Positions 1 to 9,654 of a stretch of 64,000 bases of DNA are shown one piece after another. Each line of letters starts with the position of its first letter. The stretch's first letter is position 1. This DNA is from Imhoffiella fuscus. Its GTDB lineage: Bacteria > Pseudomonadota > Gammaproteobacteria > Chromatiales > Chromatiaceae. Location: contig NZ_JBHUHX010000016.1 of assembly GCF_042682685.1 (NCBI RefSeq), forward strand, positions 62,001 to 126,000. The letters run 5' to 3'. Made by a program: the position numbers and the translations under genes. The notes below the pieces were generated by a model, which saw only the letters and a program-made list of their open reading frames with translations, was not told the DNA's origin and searched no databases.

Positions 1-609
1 CCAGAGCACCCGGTCCTCAAGGGCGACCATGGTGATCTCGGTGCCGAAGGCGCGCAGTACGCCGGCCAGCTCGACGCCGATGTAGCCGCCGCCGATGATG
101 GCGACGCGCCGGGGGCGTTCCTCCAGTGCGAAGAATCCGTCCGAGCTGATGCCGAACTCGGCGCCGGGCAGGCGCGGCACGATGGGGCGCCCGCCAGTGG
201 CGATCACGATATGGTCGGCCGTGTACTGCTCCTCGCCGACCGCGATGGTGTGTGCGTCGACGAAGCGACCGTAACCCTGGATCAGGCTGATGCCGAGCCG
301 CTGCGCATAACCGTCCCAGTAGTCGTTGATGTTGGCGATGTAGCGGTTGCGTCCCGCGATCAGCTTGCCCCAGTCGAGTCCGTCCGAATGGGCGTTGACG
401 CCGAAGTCCGGTGCGTCGGCGACGGCGGCGGCCAGATTGGCCGCATACCACATGACCTTCTTGGGTACGCAACCGGCGTTGACGCAGGTCCCGCCCAGCT
501 TGCTGGCCTCGACGATGGCGACGCGCAATCCGAATTGAGCGGCCTTTTCCGCGACCGCCAGGCCGCCGCTGCCGCCCCCGATCGCGATCAGATCGAAATG
601 CTGACTCAT
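1..609 (-). CDS. garB: Glutathione amide reductase / glutathione reductase family flavoprotein, C-terminus cut by window edge
   Basis: The N-terminal 203 residues of a pyridine-nucleotide disulfide oxidoreductase run off the left edge. It has an FAD Rossmann motif (GGGSGG, residues 11-16), the redox-active CVNAGCVPKK motif typical of glutathione reductases (Cys42, Cys47), ATGGRP near 138, and the second dinucleotide motif GGGYIGVELAG (173-183). After that motif, where NADPH-dependent E. coli Gor has VRKHAPLR, this protein has VALEDRVLW. The phosphate-binding arginines are missing and an acidic Glu198 sits at the strand end, which predicts NADH preference. With the Prx-Grx gene just upstream, this matches glutathione amide reductase (GarB, EC 1.8.1.16) of Chromatium gracile. 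It would recycle glutathione amide disulfide in the cytoplasm. The ATG at 607-609 follows AGAGG at 8 nt spacing. The alternative is ordinary glutathione reductase. Confidence 0.82.
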   Translation of the reverse strand, partial: MSQHFDLIAIGGGSGGLAVAEKAAQFGLRVAIVEASKLGGTCVNAGCVPKKVMWYAANLAAAVADAPDFGVNAHSDGLDWGKLIAGRNRYIANINDYWDGYAQRLGISLIQGYGRFVDAHTIAVGEEQYTADHIVIATGGRPIVPRLPGAEFGISSDGFFALEERPRRVAIIGGGYIGVELAGVLRAFGTEITMVALEDRVLW

Positions 610-712
610 GTTGGGTACCTCTGAGGATGAAAGCTGCAACTATTCTCGCACGGATGAGGCAGCCTTTCGGCGCGGCTGGAGCTTCATGTCAATGGCGAGG
701 GTGGGGGAGTGG

Positions 713-741
713 GCCTCCCGGCATTGTGAATGCCGGGAGGC
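713..741. repeat. Perfect 13-bp intercistronic hairpin
   Basis: The arms at 713-725 and 729-741 are perfect reverse complements (GCCTCCCGGCATT) around a GTG loop. It lies in the 262-nt gap between the Prx-Grx gene and the reductase gene on the minus strand. No T-run follows on either strand, so it is not a canonical intrinsic terminator. It could be an RNA-processing or stabilising element, or a REP-like insertion. I see no open reading frame worth calling in the rest of the gap (610-871). Confidence 0.6.
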
Positions 742-871
742 GTCGAGTCTTCGGAAGGGGTTCGGATTCCACCTTGGCTCCATCCCCGGCTGAGCCTGTT
801 TGGCCTTCTGGACGGGGCGCGGCGGGATTCGAGGAGCCCCGCCGGTCGATGACGGGGCCCTGGCGGTCGTC

Positions 872-1612
<741 letters not shown>

Positions 1613-1860
1613 CTGTTGATTCTCCTTGTAGCGTTTTTAGGGCTGTTGATTCGGATCTCGGTCCGAAGCCGATCCAGGTTGAACGTTTCGGTGTTGGCGG
1701 GCTGTTCGCTGCCGACGGGTGCCATGATAGGAGGATTCGACTAATCCGTGAAATGGATTGTGGAAATCATAGCGATTGGTTTGGCCTATAAGTTTTCCGG
1801 GGATCGCTTCGACGTCCACTTAGATGGGGTTGCAAGACGGCGATGTTAAGCAAACCCTTA

Positions 1861-1902
1861 TTGATAGAGATCAACGAAGCGGTAATTCAACCATCCTAAT
1901 CT
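1861..1902 (+). promoter_or_regulatory. FNR/Anr-type operator and class II promoter of the sulfur globule gene
   Basis: TTGATAGAGATCAA at 1861-1874 matches the FNR consensus TTGAT-N4-ATCAA exactly. A -10-like TAATCT at 1897-1902 would put the start site near 1909, which centres the operator at about -41.5, the position used by FNR at class II activated promoters. The rest of the 369-nt divergent gap (1613-1981) shows no other clear element. Oxygen-repressed, anaerobically activated transcription of the downstream gene is inferred. Confidence 0.65.
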
Positions 1903-1981
1903 TAGTCTCGCGGAGGGTGAATCGGTTCGAAGCGTTCGGTCCGATTTGCCGATAGACACTCTACATTCGCGAGGAATTACG

Positions 1982-2287
1982 ATGATGACCATGAAGCGAT
2001 TCTTGATGGCCGCCACCGTCGCGGGCGTCTCTGCATTGGGTTCTGTGTCCGCCAACGCCTTCTGGGGTTGGGGTCCGTTCGATTGGTTCAACCCCTGGGG
2101 CGGTGGTCCTTGGTACGGCGGTGGTCCTTGGTATGGGGGCGGACCTTACGGCTATGGCGTCCCCTACTACGGAGGCTACGGCGCTCCCTATGGCTGGGGT
2201 GCACCAGTCTACGGTTACCCGGGATATGCCTATCCGGGGTATGCCTATCCGGCAGTGAGCGCGCCGCAAAGCATGACGACCAAATAG
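1982..2287 (+). CDS. Sulfur globule protein (Sgp family), secreted
   Basis: A 101-residue protein with a Sec signal peptide (basic start MMTMKRF, hydrophobic core, cleavage after SANA near residue 26). The mature part is almost entirely Gly, Tyr, Trp and Pro in short repeats (GGGPWYG twice, YPGYAYPGYAYP). This matches the structural envelope proteins of periplasmic sulfur globules (SgpA/B/C of Allochromatium vinosum), which coat the polysulfane store made during sulfide and thiosulfate oxidation. The ATG at 1982 has GAGGA (1971-1975) upstream; an in-frame upstream start would spoil the signal peptide. It is monocistronic, with an FNR site before it and a strong terminator after. Which Sgp paralogue it is cannot be decided here. 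Confidence 0.8.
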   Translation: MMTMKRFLMAATVAGVSALGSVSANAFWGWGPFDWFNPWGGGPWYGGGPWYGGGPYGYGVPYYGGYGAPYGWGAPVYGYPGYAYPGYAYPAVSAPQSMTTK

Positions 2288-2312
2288 ACGTCTGCTTGTA
2301 CACGTAATGATG

Positions 2313-2353
2313 AAAATACGCCGCCGCCCGCGACTCGCGGGCGGCGGCGTTTT
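2313..2353. terminator. Strong rho-independent terminator after the sulfur globule gene
   Basis: A perfect 14-bp GC stem (2319-2332 with 2336-2349, loop ACT) is followed by TTTT (2350-2353) and preceded by AAAA (2313-2316), so it can work in both directions. It isolates the sulfur globule transcript, which is expected to be abundant, from glk. Confidence 0.9.
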
Positions 2354-2490
2354 ACGGCCGCGCCCAGGAATGCCAAGGTCCTGATTTCGCAGTCGAGCCC
2401 GCAAGTTGCTATTATCCCCGCCTTCCGGCCCGAGGCCTCTGTTTTGCCGGGGTCGTGGGTTGTTCGCCGTCTGACGATGGGAGACACGCA

Positions 2491-3471
2491 ATGCGCTTGT
2501 TGGTGGGTGACATCGGTGGTACCAAGACGGCGCTGGGAATCGCGGAAACGGATTGCGAGGTTGTGTCGGTCACCGAGCCTCGACGTTATCCGAGCGCTGC
2601 CTTTGATTCCCTCGAGCAGATCATTCATCGCTACCGCATCGAGACCGGCGTGCATTGCCGCTTCGCGGCCTTCGCGGTCGCCGGTCCGGTGCAGGATCGC
2701 CGCTGCGAGGCGACCAATCTGCCCTGGTCGCTCGATGCCGATGCGCTGGAGGTTGCGTTTGGGTTCGCCGGTGTCGAGTTCCTCAACGATCTGGAGGCCG
2801 TCGCCTGGGGCGTTTCAGCGCTTCGCGACACGGATCTCGCAGAACTCCATCCCGGCGAGGGGGAGGGTAAGGGGAACGCCTGCGTGGTGTCTGCGGGCAC
2901 CGGTCTAGGGCAGGCGGGACTCTTTTGGGATGGCTTTCGCCATCATGCCTTCGCGACCGAGGGCGGACATACGGATTTCGCTCCGGCGGACGATCTCGAG
3001 TTCGCCATGCTCCGCTACCTCAAGATGCGCTTCGGTCGAGTGAGCTGGGAACGTGTGGTCTCCGGGCCTGGGATCGCCAACATCTATGAATTCCTGCTTC
3101 GCTACCATGATTGCGAGTCTCCCGTCTGGCTGCGTCGCGCGATCGACGAGGGCGGCGATACGGCGGCCGTGGTCGCTCAGGCTGCAGCCATCGAGCGTTG
3201 TCCGATTTGTGTCGAGGCGATGCATCTCTTTCTGCGGCTCTACGGGCGCGAGGCAGGCAATGCGGCGCTCAAGCACATGGCGCTGGGTGGCGTCTACCTT
3301 GGCGGCGGTATCCCCTTGAAAAACCTTGCCCTGTTGCGTCAGGGCGGGTTCCTTGAAGGCTTTTTCGACAAGGGCCGCATGGGCTGCTTGATGCGACGCA
3401 TGCCGGTGCGGGTTATCCTCCAGCCTCTGACACCCTTGTTTGGCGCCGCCCGCTTCATGGCTTCGCAATGA
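2491..3471 (+). CDS. glk: Glucokinase
   Basis: A 326-residue protein of the bacterial glucokinase (Glk) family, close to the usual 320 residues. The phosphate-1 motif is GDIGGTKTALG near residue 7, followed by FAVAGPV, the substrate motif NLPW, FLNDLEAVAWG with the catalytic Asp, and the GTGLG adenosine-binding region. EGGHTDFAP near 155 is a glucokinase hallmark. It phosphorylates glucose to glucose-6-phosphate with ATP in the cytoplasm. The ATG at 2491 follows GGGAGA; in-frame upstream codons add a non-homologous stretch. In a phototroph it probably serves mobilised glycogen or imported sugar. It appears to be transcribed on its own after the terminator. Confidence 0.93.
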   Translation: MRLLVGDIGGTKTALGIAETDCEVVSVTEPRRYPSAAFDSLEQIIHRYRIETGVHCRFAAFAVAGPVQDRRCEATNLPWSLDADALEVAFGFAGVEFLNDLEAVAWGVSALRDTDLAELHPGEGEGKGNACVVSAGTGLGQAGLFWDGFRHHAFATEGGHTDFAPADDLEFAMLRYLKMRFGRVSWERVVSGPGIANIYEFLLRYHDCESPVWLRRAIDEGGDTAAVVAQAAAIERCPICVEAMHLFLRLYGREAGNAALKHMALGGVYLGGGIPLKNLALLRQGGFLEGFFDKGRMGCLMRRMPVRVILQPLTPLFGAARFMASQ

Positions 3472-3556
3472 CTTCGGTGCGAGCGCCGATCGCACTCGAT
3501 TCTGTCACCTGACCTTGAAATCAGTGGGCGACACAGCCTAAGAGGAGACATCGACA

Positions 3557-3754
3557 ATGGTCGAAATCAAGATCACGGGCATGCACTGTCCAAACTGCAT
3601 TCGTTCCGCGACCCAGGCGATTCAGTCGGTTGCGGGCGTCGATAGCGTCGAGGTCGATTTGGAAACAGGATCGGCGCGGGTTGTCGGTTCGGTGGATTCG
3701 GCTGCGCTTATCGCTGCCATCCAAGAGGTCGGTTTCTCCGCTGAGCAGGTCTGA
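3557..3754 (+). CDS. CopZ-like heavy-metal-associated (HMA) protein
   Basis: A 65-residue single HMA domain (ferredoxin-like beta-alpha-beta-beta-alpha-beta) with the metal motif GMHCPNC (MxCxxC) at residues 8-14. Such proteins carry Cu(I) or other soft metals to P-type ATPases or regulators. No copper ATPase or CueR-type regulator is nearby, so the client is unknown. AGGAG sits before the ATG. It lies 85 nt after glk and 31 nt before tamA, so it may be read with the tam genes. Confidence 0.88.
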   Translation: MVEIKITGMHCPNCIRSATQAIQSVAGVDSVEVDLETGSARVVGSVDSAALIAAIQEVGFSAEQV

Positions 3755-3785
3755 CTCGCGCGGCGGCGGATTGCCGGGGGTAAGG

Positions 3786-5603
3786 ATGGTTCGGACTCTC
3801 ACCGATGGACGGAGTACAGGCGCGTTCTTTGCGCGTATCGGGCGCTACGGGCTGCGTGCGGGGACGGCCCTGTTGCTCATGCTCGCTCAGCAGACGGCCT
3901 TTGCGCTCAAGCTGGATGTCAAGGTCGAGGGTCTCTCGGGGGCACGGGAGTCGAACGTCCTGGCGCTGCTAGACATCTATCGCGAGCGCGGAGACGCGGA
4001 TCTGACGCCGGCTCGGGTTCTGGCGCTGCATCGCATGGCGCCCGATCAGATCGCCGACGCCTTGGCGCCCTTCGGGCTCTATCGGGTTCAGGTCGAGGAT
4101 GCATTGAAGGAGCCCTCGGACGCTGGAGGCACCTGGCTCGCGACCTACCGCGTGAATCCGGGCGATCCGATCAAGATCGGTTCGGTCGACTATCAGGTGG
4201 AGGGCGAGGGGGCCGAGGATCCGGCCTTCCCCAAGACGTTTCCGATGAAGATCGGGGACGTCCTGCTGCATTCGGACTACGAGAAGGCGAAGTCGGATCT
4301 GCGTTACAACGCAACATCGGCCGGGTTTCTCGACTATCAGATGGTCCGCCATCAAGTGCTCATCGACCCGGTGGCCTACAGCGCCCATATCCATGTCCAT
4401 CTTCAGACCGGACCCAAATACCGCATCGGTCACGTCAGCTTCCGACAGGATCTGCTCGACGAGGACTTTCTTCAGAAATACGTGACCTTCAAATCGGGCG
4501 ACGTCTACGATCCGGATGACTTGATTGGTCTTCAGAGCCGTCTGCTGGGCAGCGAGTATTACAGCGATGTCGAGATCATCCCGCACACGGGTGAGGCCGG
4601 CCCGGATCATGAGGTTCCGATCGAGGTCGTGGCCAAGCGTAACAAGGCCAACAAGTACCGGGTCGGCCTCGGCTTCGCGACCGATATCGGTCCGCGATTG
4701 AGCCTGGATTACCGACGCCGCTATATCGGGCGTCACGGACACAAGCTGCGTGCCGAACTCAGCCTGGCTCCCGCCCTGTCGACGATTGAGCTCGACTATC
4801 GCATTCCGATCCAGGATCCGACGCGCGACTACATCATCATCAAGCCCAGCTCCAGCCGCTATGACACCGATACCCGCAAAGGCTGGACGCACGGCGTTCA
4901 GGCTGCCCACTCGACTCTGACCGAGCACGGCTGGCGACGCAATATCGGTCTCGACTACAGCTACGAGGATTTCGACCTCGACAGCGCCTCGCTCGGCGTC
5001 ACCAACGAGTTGGTGCCCAGCGTCTCCTGGTCCAAGACGGTTTCGGACGACCCCATCAACACCAATCGTGGCTACCGGATCAAATACGCGCTGCTCGGGG
5101 CGGTCGAGGGCGTAGTCTCGGAGACCTCCTATCTCAGCGGTCAGATCCAGTTCAAATGGATCAGGCGCTTCACCCGCGACTATCGCTTTATCACCCGGAC
5201 CAATCTAGGCGCGACCTGGGCCGAGAATCTGGACGATCTGCCTGCGAGCCGTCGCTTCTATGCCGGTGGAGATAGCTCCATCCGTGGCTGGGGATTCGAG
5301 GCGCTCGGCCCAAACGATCCCAAGACCAATGAGACCGTCGGAGGACGCTATCTCGCCGTCGGCAGTCTCGAATTGGAACGGCGGATCAAGGGGCCATGGA
5401 GCGCGGCCGTCTTCACCGATTTCGGCAATGCCTTCGATCCGGATTACGAACAGGAATTCGCCCAGAGCGCCGGCGTCGGGGTGCGCTGGGCCTCGCCGAT
5501 CGGTCAGGTCCGGCTCGACGTCGCCTTCGCCCTGACCAAGGACGACGATAGCGGCGGACTGCCGCCGGCCCGTCTGCACCTCGTCATCGGGCCGGATCTA
5601 TGA
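3786..5603 (+). CDS. tamA: Outer-membrane translocation and assembly module subunit TamA
   Basis: A 605-residue Omp85-family protein. The signal peptide ends near QTAFA (about residue 41), three POTRA domains follow (to roughly 290), then a 16-strand barrel with the lid-loop motif near IRGWGFE (about 500) and the closing-strand FTDFGNAFD/GVGVRWASPIGQVRLD. With TamB it spans the envelope and inserts a subset of outer-membrane proteins or moves phospholipid. The ATG at 3786 follows GGGGGTAAGG. An earlier in-frame start would run through the metallochaperone gene and was rejected. The gap to tamB is 16 nt, so the genes are an operon. Confidence 0.93.
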   Translation: MVRTLTDGRSTGAFFARIGRYGLRAGTALLLMLAQQTAFALKLDVKVEGLSGARESNVLALLDIYRERGDADLTPARVLALHRMAPDQIADALAPFGLYRVQVEDALKEPSDAGGTWLATYRVNPGDPIKIGSVDYQVEGEGAEDPAFPKTFPMKIGDVLLHSDYEKAKSDLRYNATSAGFLDYQMVRHQVLIDPVAYSAHIHVHLQTGPKYRIGHVSFRQDLLDEDFLQKYVTFKSGDVYDPDDLIGLQSRLLGSEYYSDVEIIPHTGEAGPDHEVPIEVVAKRNKANKYRVGLGFATDIGPRLSLDYRRRYIGRHGHKLRAELSLAPALSTIELDYRIPIQDPTRDYIIIKPSSSRYDTDTRKGWTHGVQAAHSTLTEHGWRRNIGLDYSYEDFDLDSASLGVTNELVPSVSWSKTVSDDPINTNRGYRIKYALLGAVEGVVSETSYLSGQIQFKWIRRFTRDYRFITRTNLGATWAENLDDLPASRRFYAGGDSSIRGWGFEALGPNDPKTNETVGGRYLAVGSLELERRIKGPWSAAVFTDFGNAFDPDYEQEFAQSAGVGVRWASPIGQVRLDVAFALTKDDDSGGLPPARLHLVIGPDL

Positions 5604-5619
5604 ACCTGCGGGATTGAAG

Positions 5620-8600
5620 ATGACGGATTTGGACAAGGTATCGGAGAGCCCCGAGACGCCGCCGGATCGCGCGGCGGAGCAGACGCCCGCGCCCCCAGCC
5701 CGGCGGCGCCGGTTGCCGCGCATTCTGCTCGGTGTCTTCCTCGCGCTTCTGTTGCTCATCCTGATTCCGGTTTCAGCCGTATTGGGAACCCAGACTGGGT
5801 TGCGTTTCGCCGTGCAGACGGCGGAAGCGCTGCTTCCCGGTGTCTTCAGCGTCGGACAGTTGGATGGTCGGCTGCTCGGGCCATTGAGTGTGCGGGATTT
5901 CAGGCTGACCCTGCCGACGTTGGATGTATCGCTCGATGCCCTGGACCTCGACTGGTCGCCTTCGGCGCTGTTCGACGGTTTGGTGGCGGTCGAGCGGCTC
6001 TCGGTGCGCGGACTGGATCTGGCCCTCGGGCCGAGCTCGGACACGGACGATACCCCCTTCAGCCTGCCCGAGATCGCGCTGCCGCTGCGCGTTGCGATCG
6101 GCGAGGCCTCGCTGGAGCGATTCAGGCTCTTCGACAAGGGAACCGCCGAGCCCTTCATGGTGCTGGACCGGGCTGCGCTGGCCGCGAATCTGGACGGCAG
6201 CGCGCTGGAGGTCGTGACGCTTGAGGCGCGGATGTCCGAGCCTGAGGTCAGTGCGCGTCTCCATGGACGGGCCGATCTGGTCCGTCAGTATCCGCTCGGT
6301 GTCGATCTGGACTGGGAGCTGCGGCTTCCGCCCAAGGCCCGTCTCAGCGGTGTCGCCCATCTCGAAGGCGATCTGAAGCGGTTGGAGGTTCGGCATCGGT
6401 TGACCGGCTCGGCCGAGGCGGATCTGGAGGCCGAGGTCCGGGATCTGCTGTCCGCCCCGAGCTGGGACGCCCAGATCCAGCTTGCCCGGGTCGATCTGCC
6501 GGCCTTCGACGAGGGCCTCCCGGCGGTCGAGACCAAGGCGGACCTGGAGACGCGCGGCGATCTGAACCAGGCATCCGTCACCGGCTCGCTGGATGCCAGG
6601 GCGCCGGACCTGCCCGATTTCGGACATCTGGCCGCGACGCTCGATTTGCTGTGGAAAGACAAGCGGCTGGATATTCGACGACTGGATCTGACCGAGGAGA
6701 TCTCCAAGGCGGTCCTGGACGCCAAGGGCCATCTCGATCTCGCGACCGATCCGGGTGCCTTCGCACTGGAGGCGACCTGGGCGCATCTGCGCTGGCCGTT
6801 GAGCGGGGATCTGCTCGCCCAGTCGGCACAAGGCGCGCTGAAGGCATCAGGCGATTTCGATGCCTACGACTACAGCCTTTCGACCCAGGTCGAGGGTCCG
6901 AGCATTCCGGCCTCGAAACTGGCCCTGCGGGGCAGCGGAACCCTCGACGGGACCCGCATCGCCGCACTGGGGCTGGATACCCTGCGCGGGCGGATCGAGG
7001 GCGATGGCGAGTTGAGCTGGTCGCCCGAACTGGCCTGGAACCTGACGCTCGACGGCAAGGGTCTGGACCCCGGCGCCTTTGTCGAGGGTCTGGACGATCG
7101 GATCGCGCTCGCCCTGTCGAGCAAGGGCGGGCTCAAGGGCTTCGATTACGATCTGACCGCGACCAGTGTCGGCCCCGGATTGCCGCCGGCCAAGCTGGCG
7201 CTCGCGGGGACCGGGGATCTCACCCAAACGGCGCTCGAGACGCTGCGTCTGGACGTGCTCGGGGGGCGGATCGACGGCACGGCCAAGGCGACCTTCGATC
7301 CCAAGGTGACCTGGGATGCGGCCATCCGGCTCGCCGGGATCGATCCGGGACGCTATGCGCCGGACTGGCCTGGCAGCATCGAGGGTCGGCTGACGACGAA
7401 GGGTTCGCTTGAGGATGCGGGGCCGGATCTGGTCGCGGTCATCGAGGAACTCAAGGGGCGGCTACGCGGCTATCCGGTCGCCGCTTCGGGTACGGTCAGC
7501 ATGGCGGAGGGCTCGACCCGTATCCGGGATCTCAATGCCGAGTCGGGAAGCAGCAAGGTCAAGCTCCAGGGCACTATCGATACCGCACTGGATCTGGCCT
7601 TCGATCTCGACTCGCCCGACCTCTCCAATCTGCTGCCCGACGCCAAGGGAAGCCTGGCGGCCAAGGGGACGGTCACGGGGCCGCTGGAGACGCCGCGCAT
7701 CCTCTTGGATCTGAAGGCCAAGGACGCCGCACTCGGCACGCAGGGGCTGGCCAGTCTGACCGGAAAGGCCGATCTGGACCTGACCGAACCCGGACGCTTC
7801 GAGGTGGCCCTGGACGGCAAGGATCTGTTCGCGGGCGGTCTGCGCTGGGACGCCCTGACTTTGCGCGGATCGGGCTCCATGCCCGATCACCGACTCTCCG
7901 CCACGCTCGATGGCCTTCCGCTCTCGCTCAAGTTGGAGGCGTCGGGCGGCCTGGCCGAGAACGGTGCCTATCGCGGACGTCTGTCTACGCTGGATCTGAC
8001 GCCCGAGGATCTGGGGCACTGGCGCCTGGAGCGGGCGGCGCCCTTCGCGATCGATCAGGCAAAGATTCAGGTCGGCCCACTCTGTTTGCGCCATGATCGC
8101 GGCTCGGGCGGTTGCGCGAGCTTCGATCAGTCCGCCCCCGGCAAGTGGCTCGCGGACCTGAATCTGAACAGGCTGGATTTCGAGTTGCTGGAGGGCTTCC
8201 TGCCCGACGGTCTGGATCCGAGTGGCGGGGCGCGCCTGAGCGGGCGTTTTCAGGCCGATGGTGCCATCCTGACCGGCAAGGCCAGTTTCGAGATCCCCGA
8301 GGGGGGGCTTGCGGTCGCCCTGGGGCAGGGGCGGCGCGAGACGCTGGATTTCTCGGGAACGCGCCTGACCCTGAATACCAGCGCCCAGGGGCTCTCCGCC
8401 CGTCTGGTCCTGCCGCTCGGCGACCTGGGTGGCGCGGATGGCGATTTGGATCTGCCGGGCTGGCGCTTCCAGGATCCTGCCGCCCCAGGCCAGCGCTTAC
8501 AGGGACGTCTGAAGGCGGACATGCGCGGGCTCGATCGTATCGCCAATCTGTTTCCCGACATCTCGGGTCTGACCGGCTCGATTTCGGCCAATCTCGCACT

Positions 8601-9654
8601 GGGTGGCACGGTCGCGCGGCCGGGCGTGAAGGGGCGGGCGGATGTGCGTCAGGTCGCCTTCGAGGTGCCGCTGATCGGGCTGGCGGTGAAAGATCTGAAT
8701 CTGGCGGCTGTGGCTCCGTCCATGGACCGCATGGATCTGAGCGGCGGTGGCTTGGTCGGTGGCGGACGGCTCGATCTGAACGGCGAGACCCGTTTGGGCG
8801 CGAATGGTCCGGAGGTCGGGCTCAAGATCAGCGGCAAAAAACTCAAGGTGGCCAATACCAAGGAGTATTACGTCCTGGTTTCCCCCGAGTTCGAGTTGAA
8901 GGCCGGCCCGGATGGTGCGAGCGTCCGAGGCCAGGTCCGGGTGCCCGAGGCGCGGATCCGGCCCCGCTCGGTTCCGGCCGGAACCCTGTCGTCTTCGCCC
9001 GATGTTGTGATGGAGGAGCGCACGCAGGAGCCAGCCTATCCGGTGGATCTCGACGTCGGGCTCGTGCTGGGCAAGGACGTCACCATCGACGCCTTCGGGG
9101 TGCGTGGCCGGCTCGCGGGCAATCTTCGGGTCTCCCAATCCCCCGGAGCTGAGATGCTGGGCGACGGACAGCTCCAGATCACCGAGGGCGAATACCGTTT
9201 GTCGGGCGGCTTCGGTTTGGCGGCTGAGCTGGGTGCGCCGCTGAATATCACGCAAGGCCGCTTGATCTATGCCAAGAGCGCGATCGACAATCCCGGCCTG
9301 CTGCTTCAGGCCGAGCGCCAGGGTGGCGATACGACCGCCGGGGTGCGGGTCTTGGGGACGCTGAGAAATCCCAAGCTGGCCTTCTTCTCCGAGAGCGATC
9401 CGGATATGACCCAGGCCGAGATCACCAAGTATCTGATGACTGGCATCCCGCCCTCGAACAACGATAGTGCTGCGAATGCCGGGTTGGCCGTCGGCACCTA
9501 TGTCGCGCCCAAGATCTATATGGAATACGAGAGTGCGCTCGGCGACGAGGCGAGCAAAGTCAAGCTGCGCTACGACCTGACACGTCATATCGAGCTTCAA
9601 ACCGAGACCGGTGAGAGTCAGGGTGCCGACATCTTCTTCAAATTCGAGAACTGA
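5620..9654 (+). CDS. tamB: Translocation and assembly module subunit TamB (AsmA-like)
   Basis: A 1344-residue protein with one N-terminal membrane anchor (about residues 35-57, after RRRR). A very long repetitive beta-rich region with D/L/G strand periodicity fills most of the length, and a conserved C-terminal TamB (DUF490) domain holds LSGGFG and LMTGIPPS-type motifs near 1190-1290 before the terminal beta-signal FFKFEN. It forms a periplasmic hydrophobic groove that works with TamA, probably in lipid transport between membranes. ATG 5620 is preferred over TTG 5614 because GCGGGA then lies at proper spacing. E. coli TamB is 1259 residues, so this one is slightly longer. The last 44 nt overlap the next gene. 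Confidence 0.93.
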   Translation: MTDLDKVSESPETPPDRAAEQTPAPPARRRRLPRILLGVFLALLLLILIPVSAVLGTQTGLRFAVQTAEALLPGVFSVGQLDGRLLGPLSVRDFRLTLPTLDVSLDALDLDWSPSALFDGLVAVERLSVRGLDLALGPSSDTDDTPFSLPEIALPLRVAIGEASLERFRLFDKGTAEPFMVLDRAALAANLDGSALEVVTLEARMSEPEVSARLHGRADLVRQYPLGVDLDWELRLPPKARLSGVAHLEGDLKRLEVRHRLTGSAEADLEAEVRDLLSAPSWDAQIQLARVDLPAFDEGLPAVETKADLETRGDLNQASVTGSLDARAPDLPDFGHLAATLDLLWKDKRLDIRRLDLTEEISKAVLDAKGHLDLATDPGAFALEATWAHLRWPLSGDLLAQSAQGALKASGDFDAYDYSLSTQVEGPSIPASKLALRGSGTLDGTRIAALGLDTLRGRIEGDGELSWSPELAWNLTLDGKGLDPGAFVEGLDDRIALALSSKGGLKGFDYDLTATSVGPGLPPAKLALAGTGDLTQTALETLRLDVLGGRIDGTAKATFDPKVTWDAAIRLAGIDPGRYAPDWPGSIEGRLTTKGSLEDAGPDLVAVIEELKGRLRGYPVAASGTVSMAEGSTRIRDLNAESGSSKVKLQGTIDTALDLAFDLDSPDLSNLLPDAKGSLAAKGTVTGPLETPRILLDLKAKDAALGTQGLASLTGKADLDLTEPGRFEVALDGKDLFAGGLRWDALTLRGSGSMPDHRLSATLDGLPLSLKLEASGGLAENGAYRGRLSTLDLTPEDLGHWRLERAAPFAIDQAKIQVGPLCLRHDRGSGGCASFDQSAPGKWLADLNLNRLDFELLEGFLPDGLDPSGGARLSGRFQADGAILTGKASFEIPEGGLAVALGQGRRETLDFSGTRLTLNTSAQGLSARLVLPLGDLGGADGDLDLPGWRFQDPAAPGQRLQGRLKADMRGLDRIANLFPDISGLTGSISANLALGGTVARPGVKGRADVRQVAFEVPLIGLAVKDLNLAAVAPSMDRMDLSGGGLVGGGRLDLNGETRLGANGPEVGLKISGKKLKVANTKEYYVLVSPEFELKAGPDGASVRGQVRVPEARIRPRSVPAGTLSSSPDVVMEERTQEPAYPVDLDVGLVLGKDVTIDAFGVRGRLAGNLRVSQSPGAEMLGDGQLQITEGEYRLSGGFGLAAELGAPLNITQGRLIYAKSAIDNPGLLLQAERQGGDTTAGVRVLGTLRNPKLAFFSESDPDMTQAEITKYLMTGIPPSNNDSAANAGLAVGTYVAPKIYMEYESALGDEASKVKLRYDLTRHIELQTETGESQGADIFFKFEN

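Noticed and set aside
713..741. Intrinsic terminator between the gar genes
   Set aside because: The stem is strong but no T-run follows on either strand.
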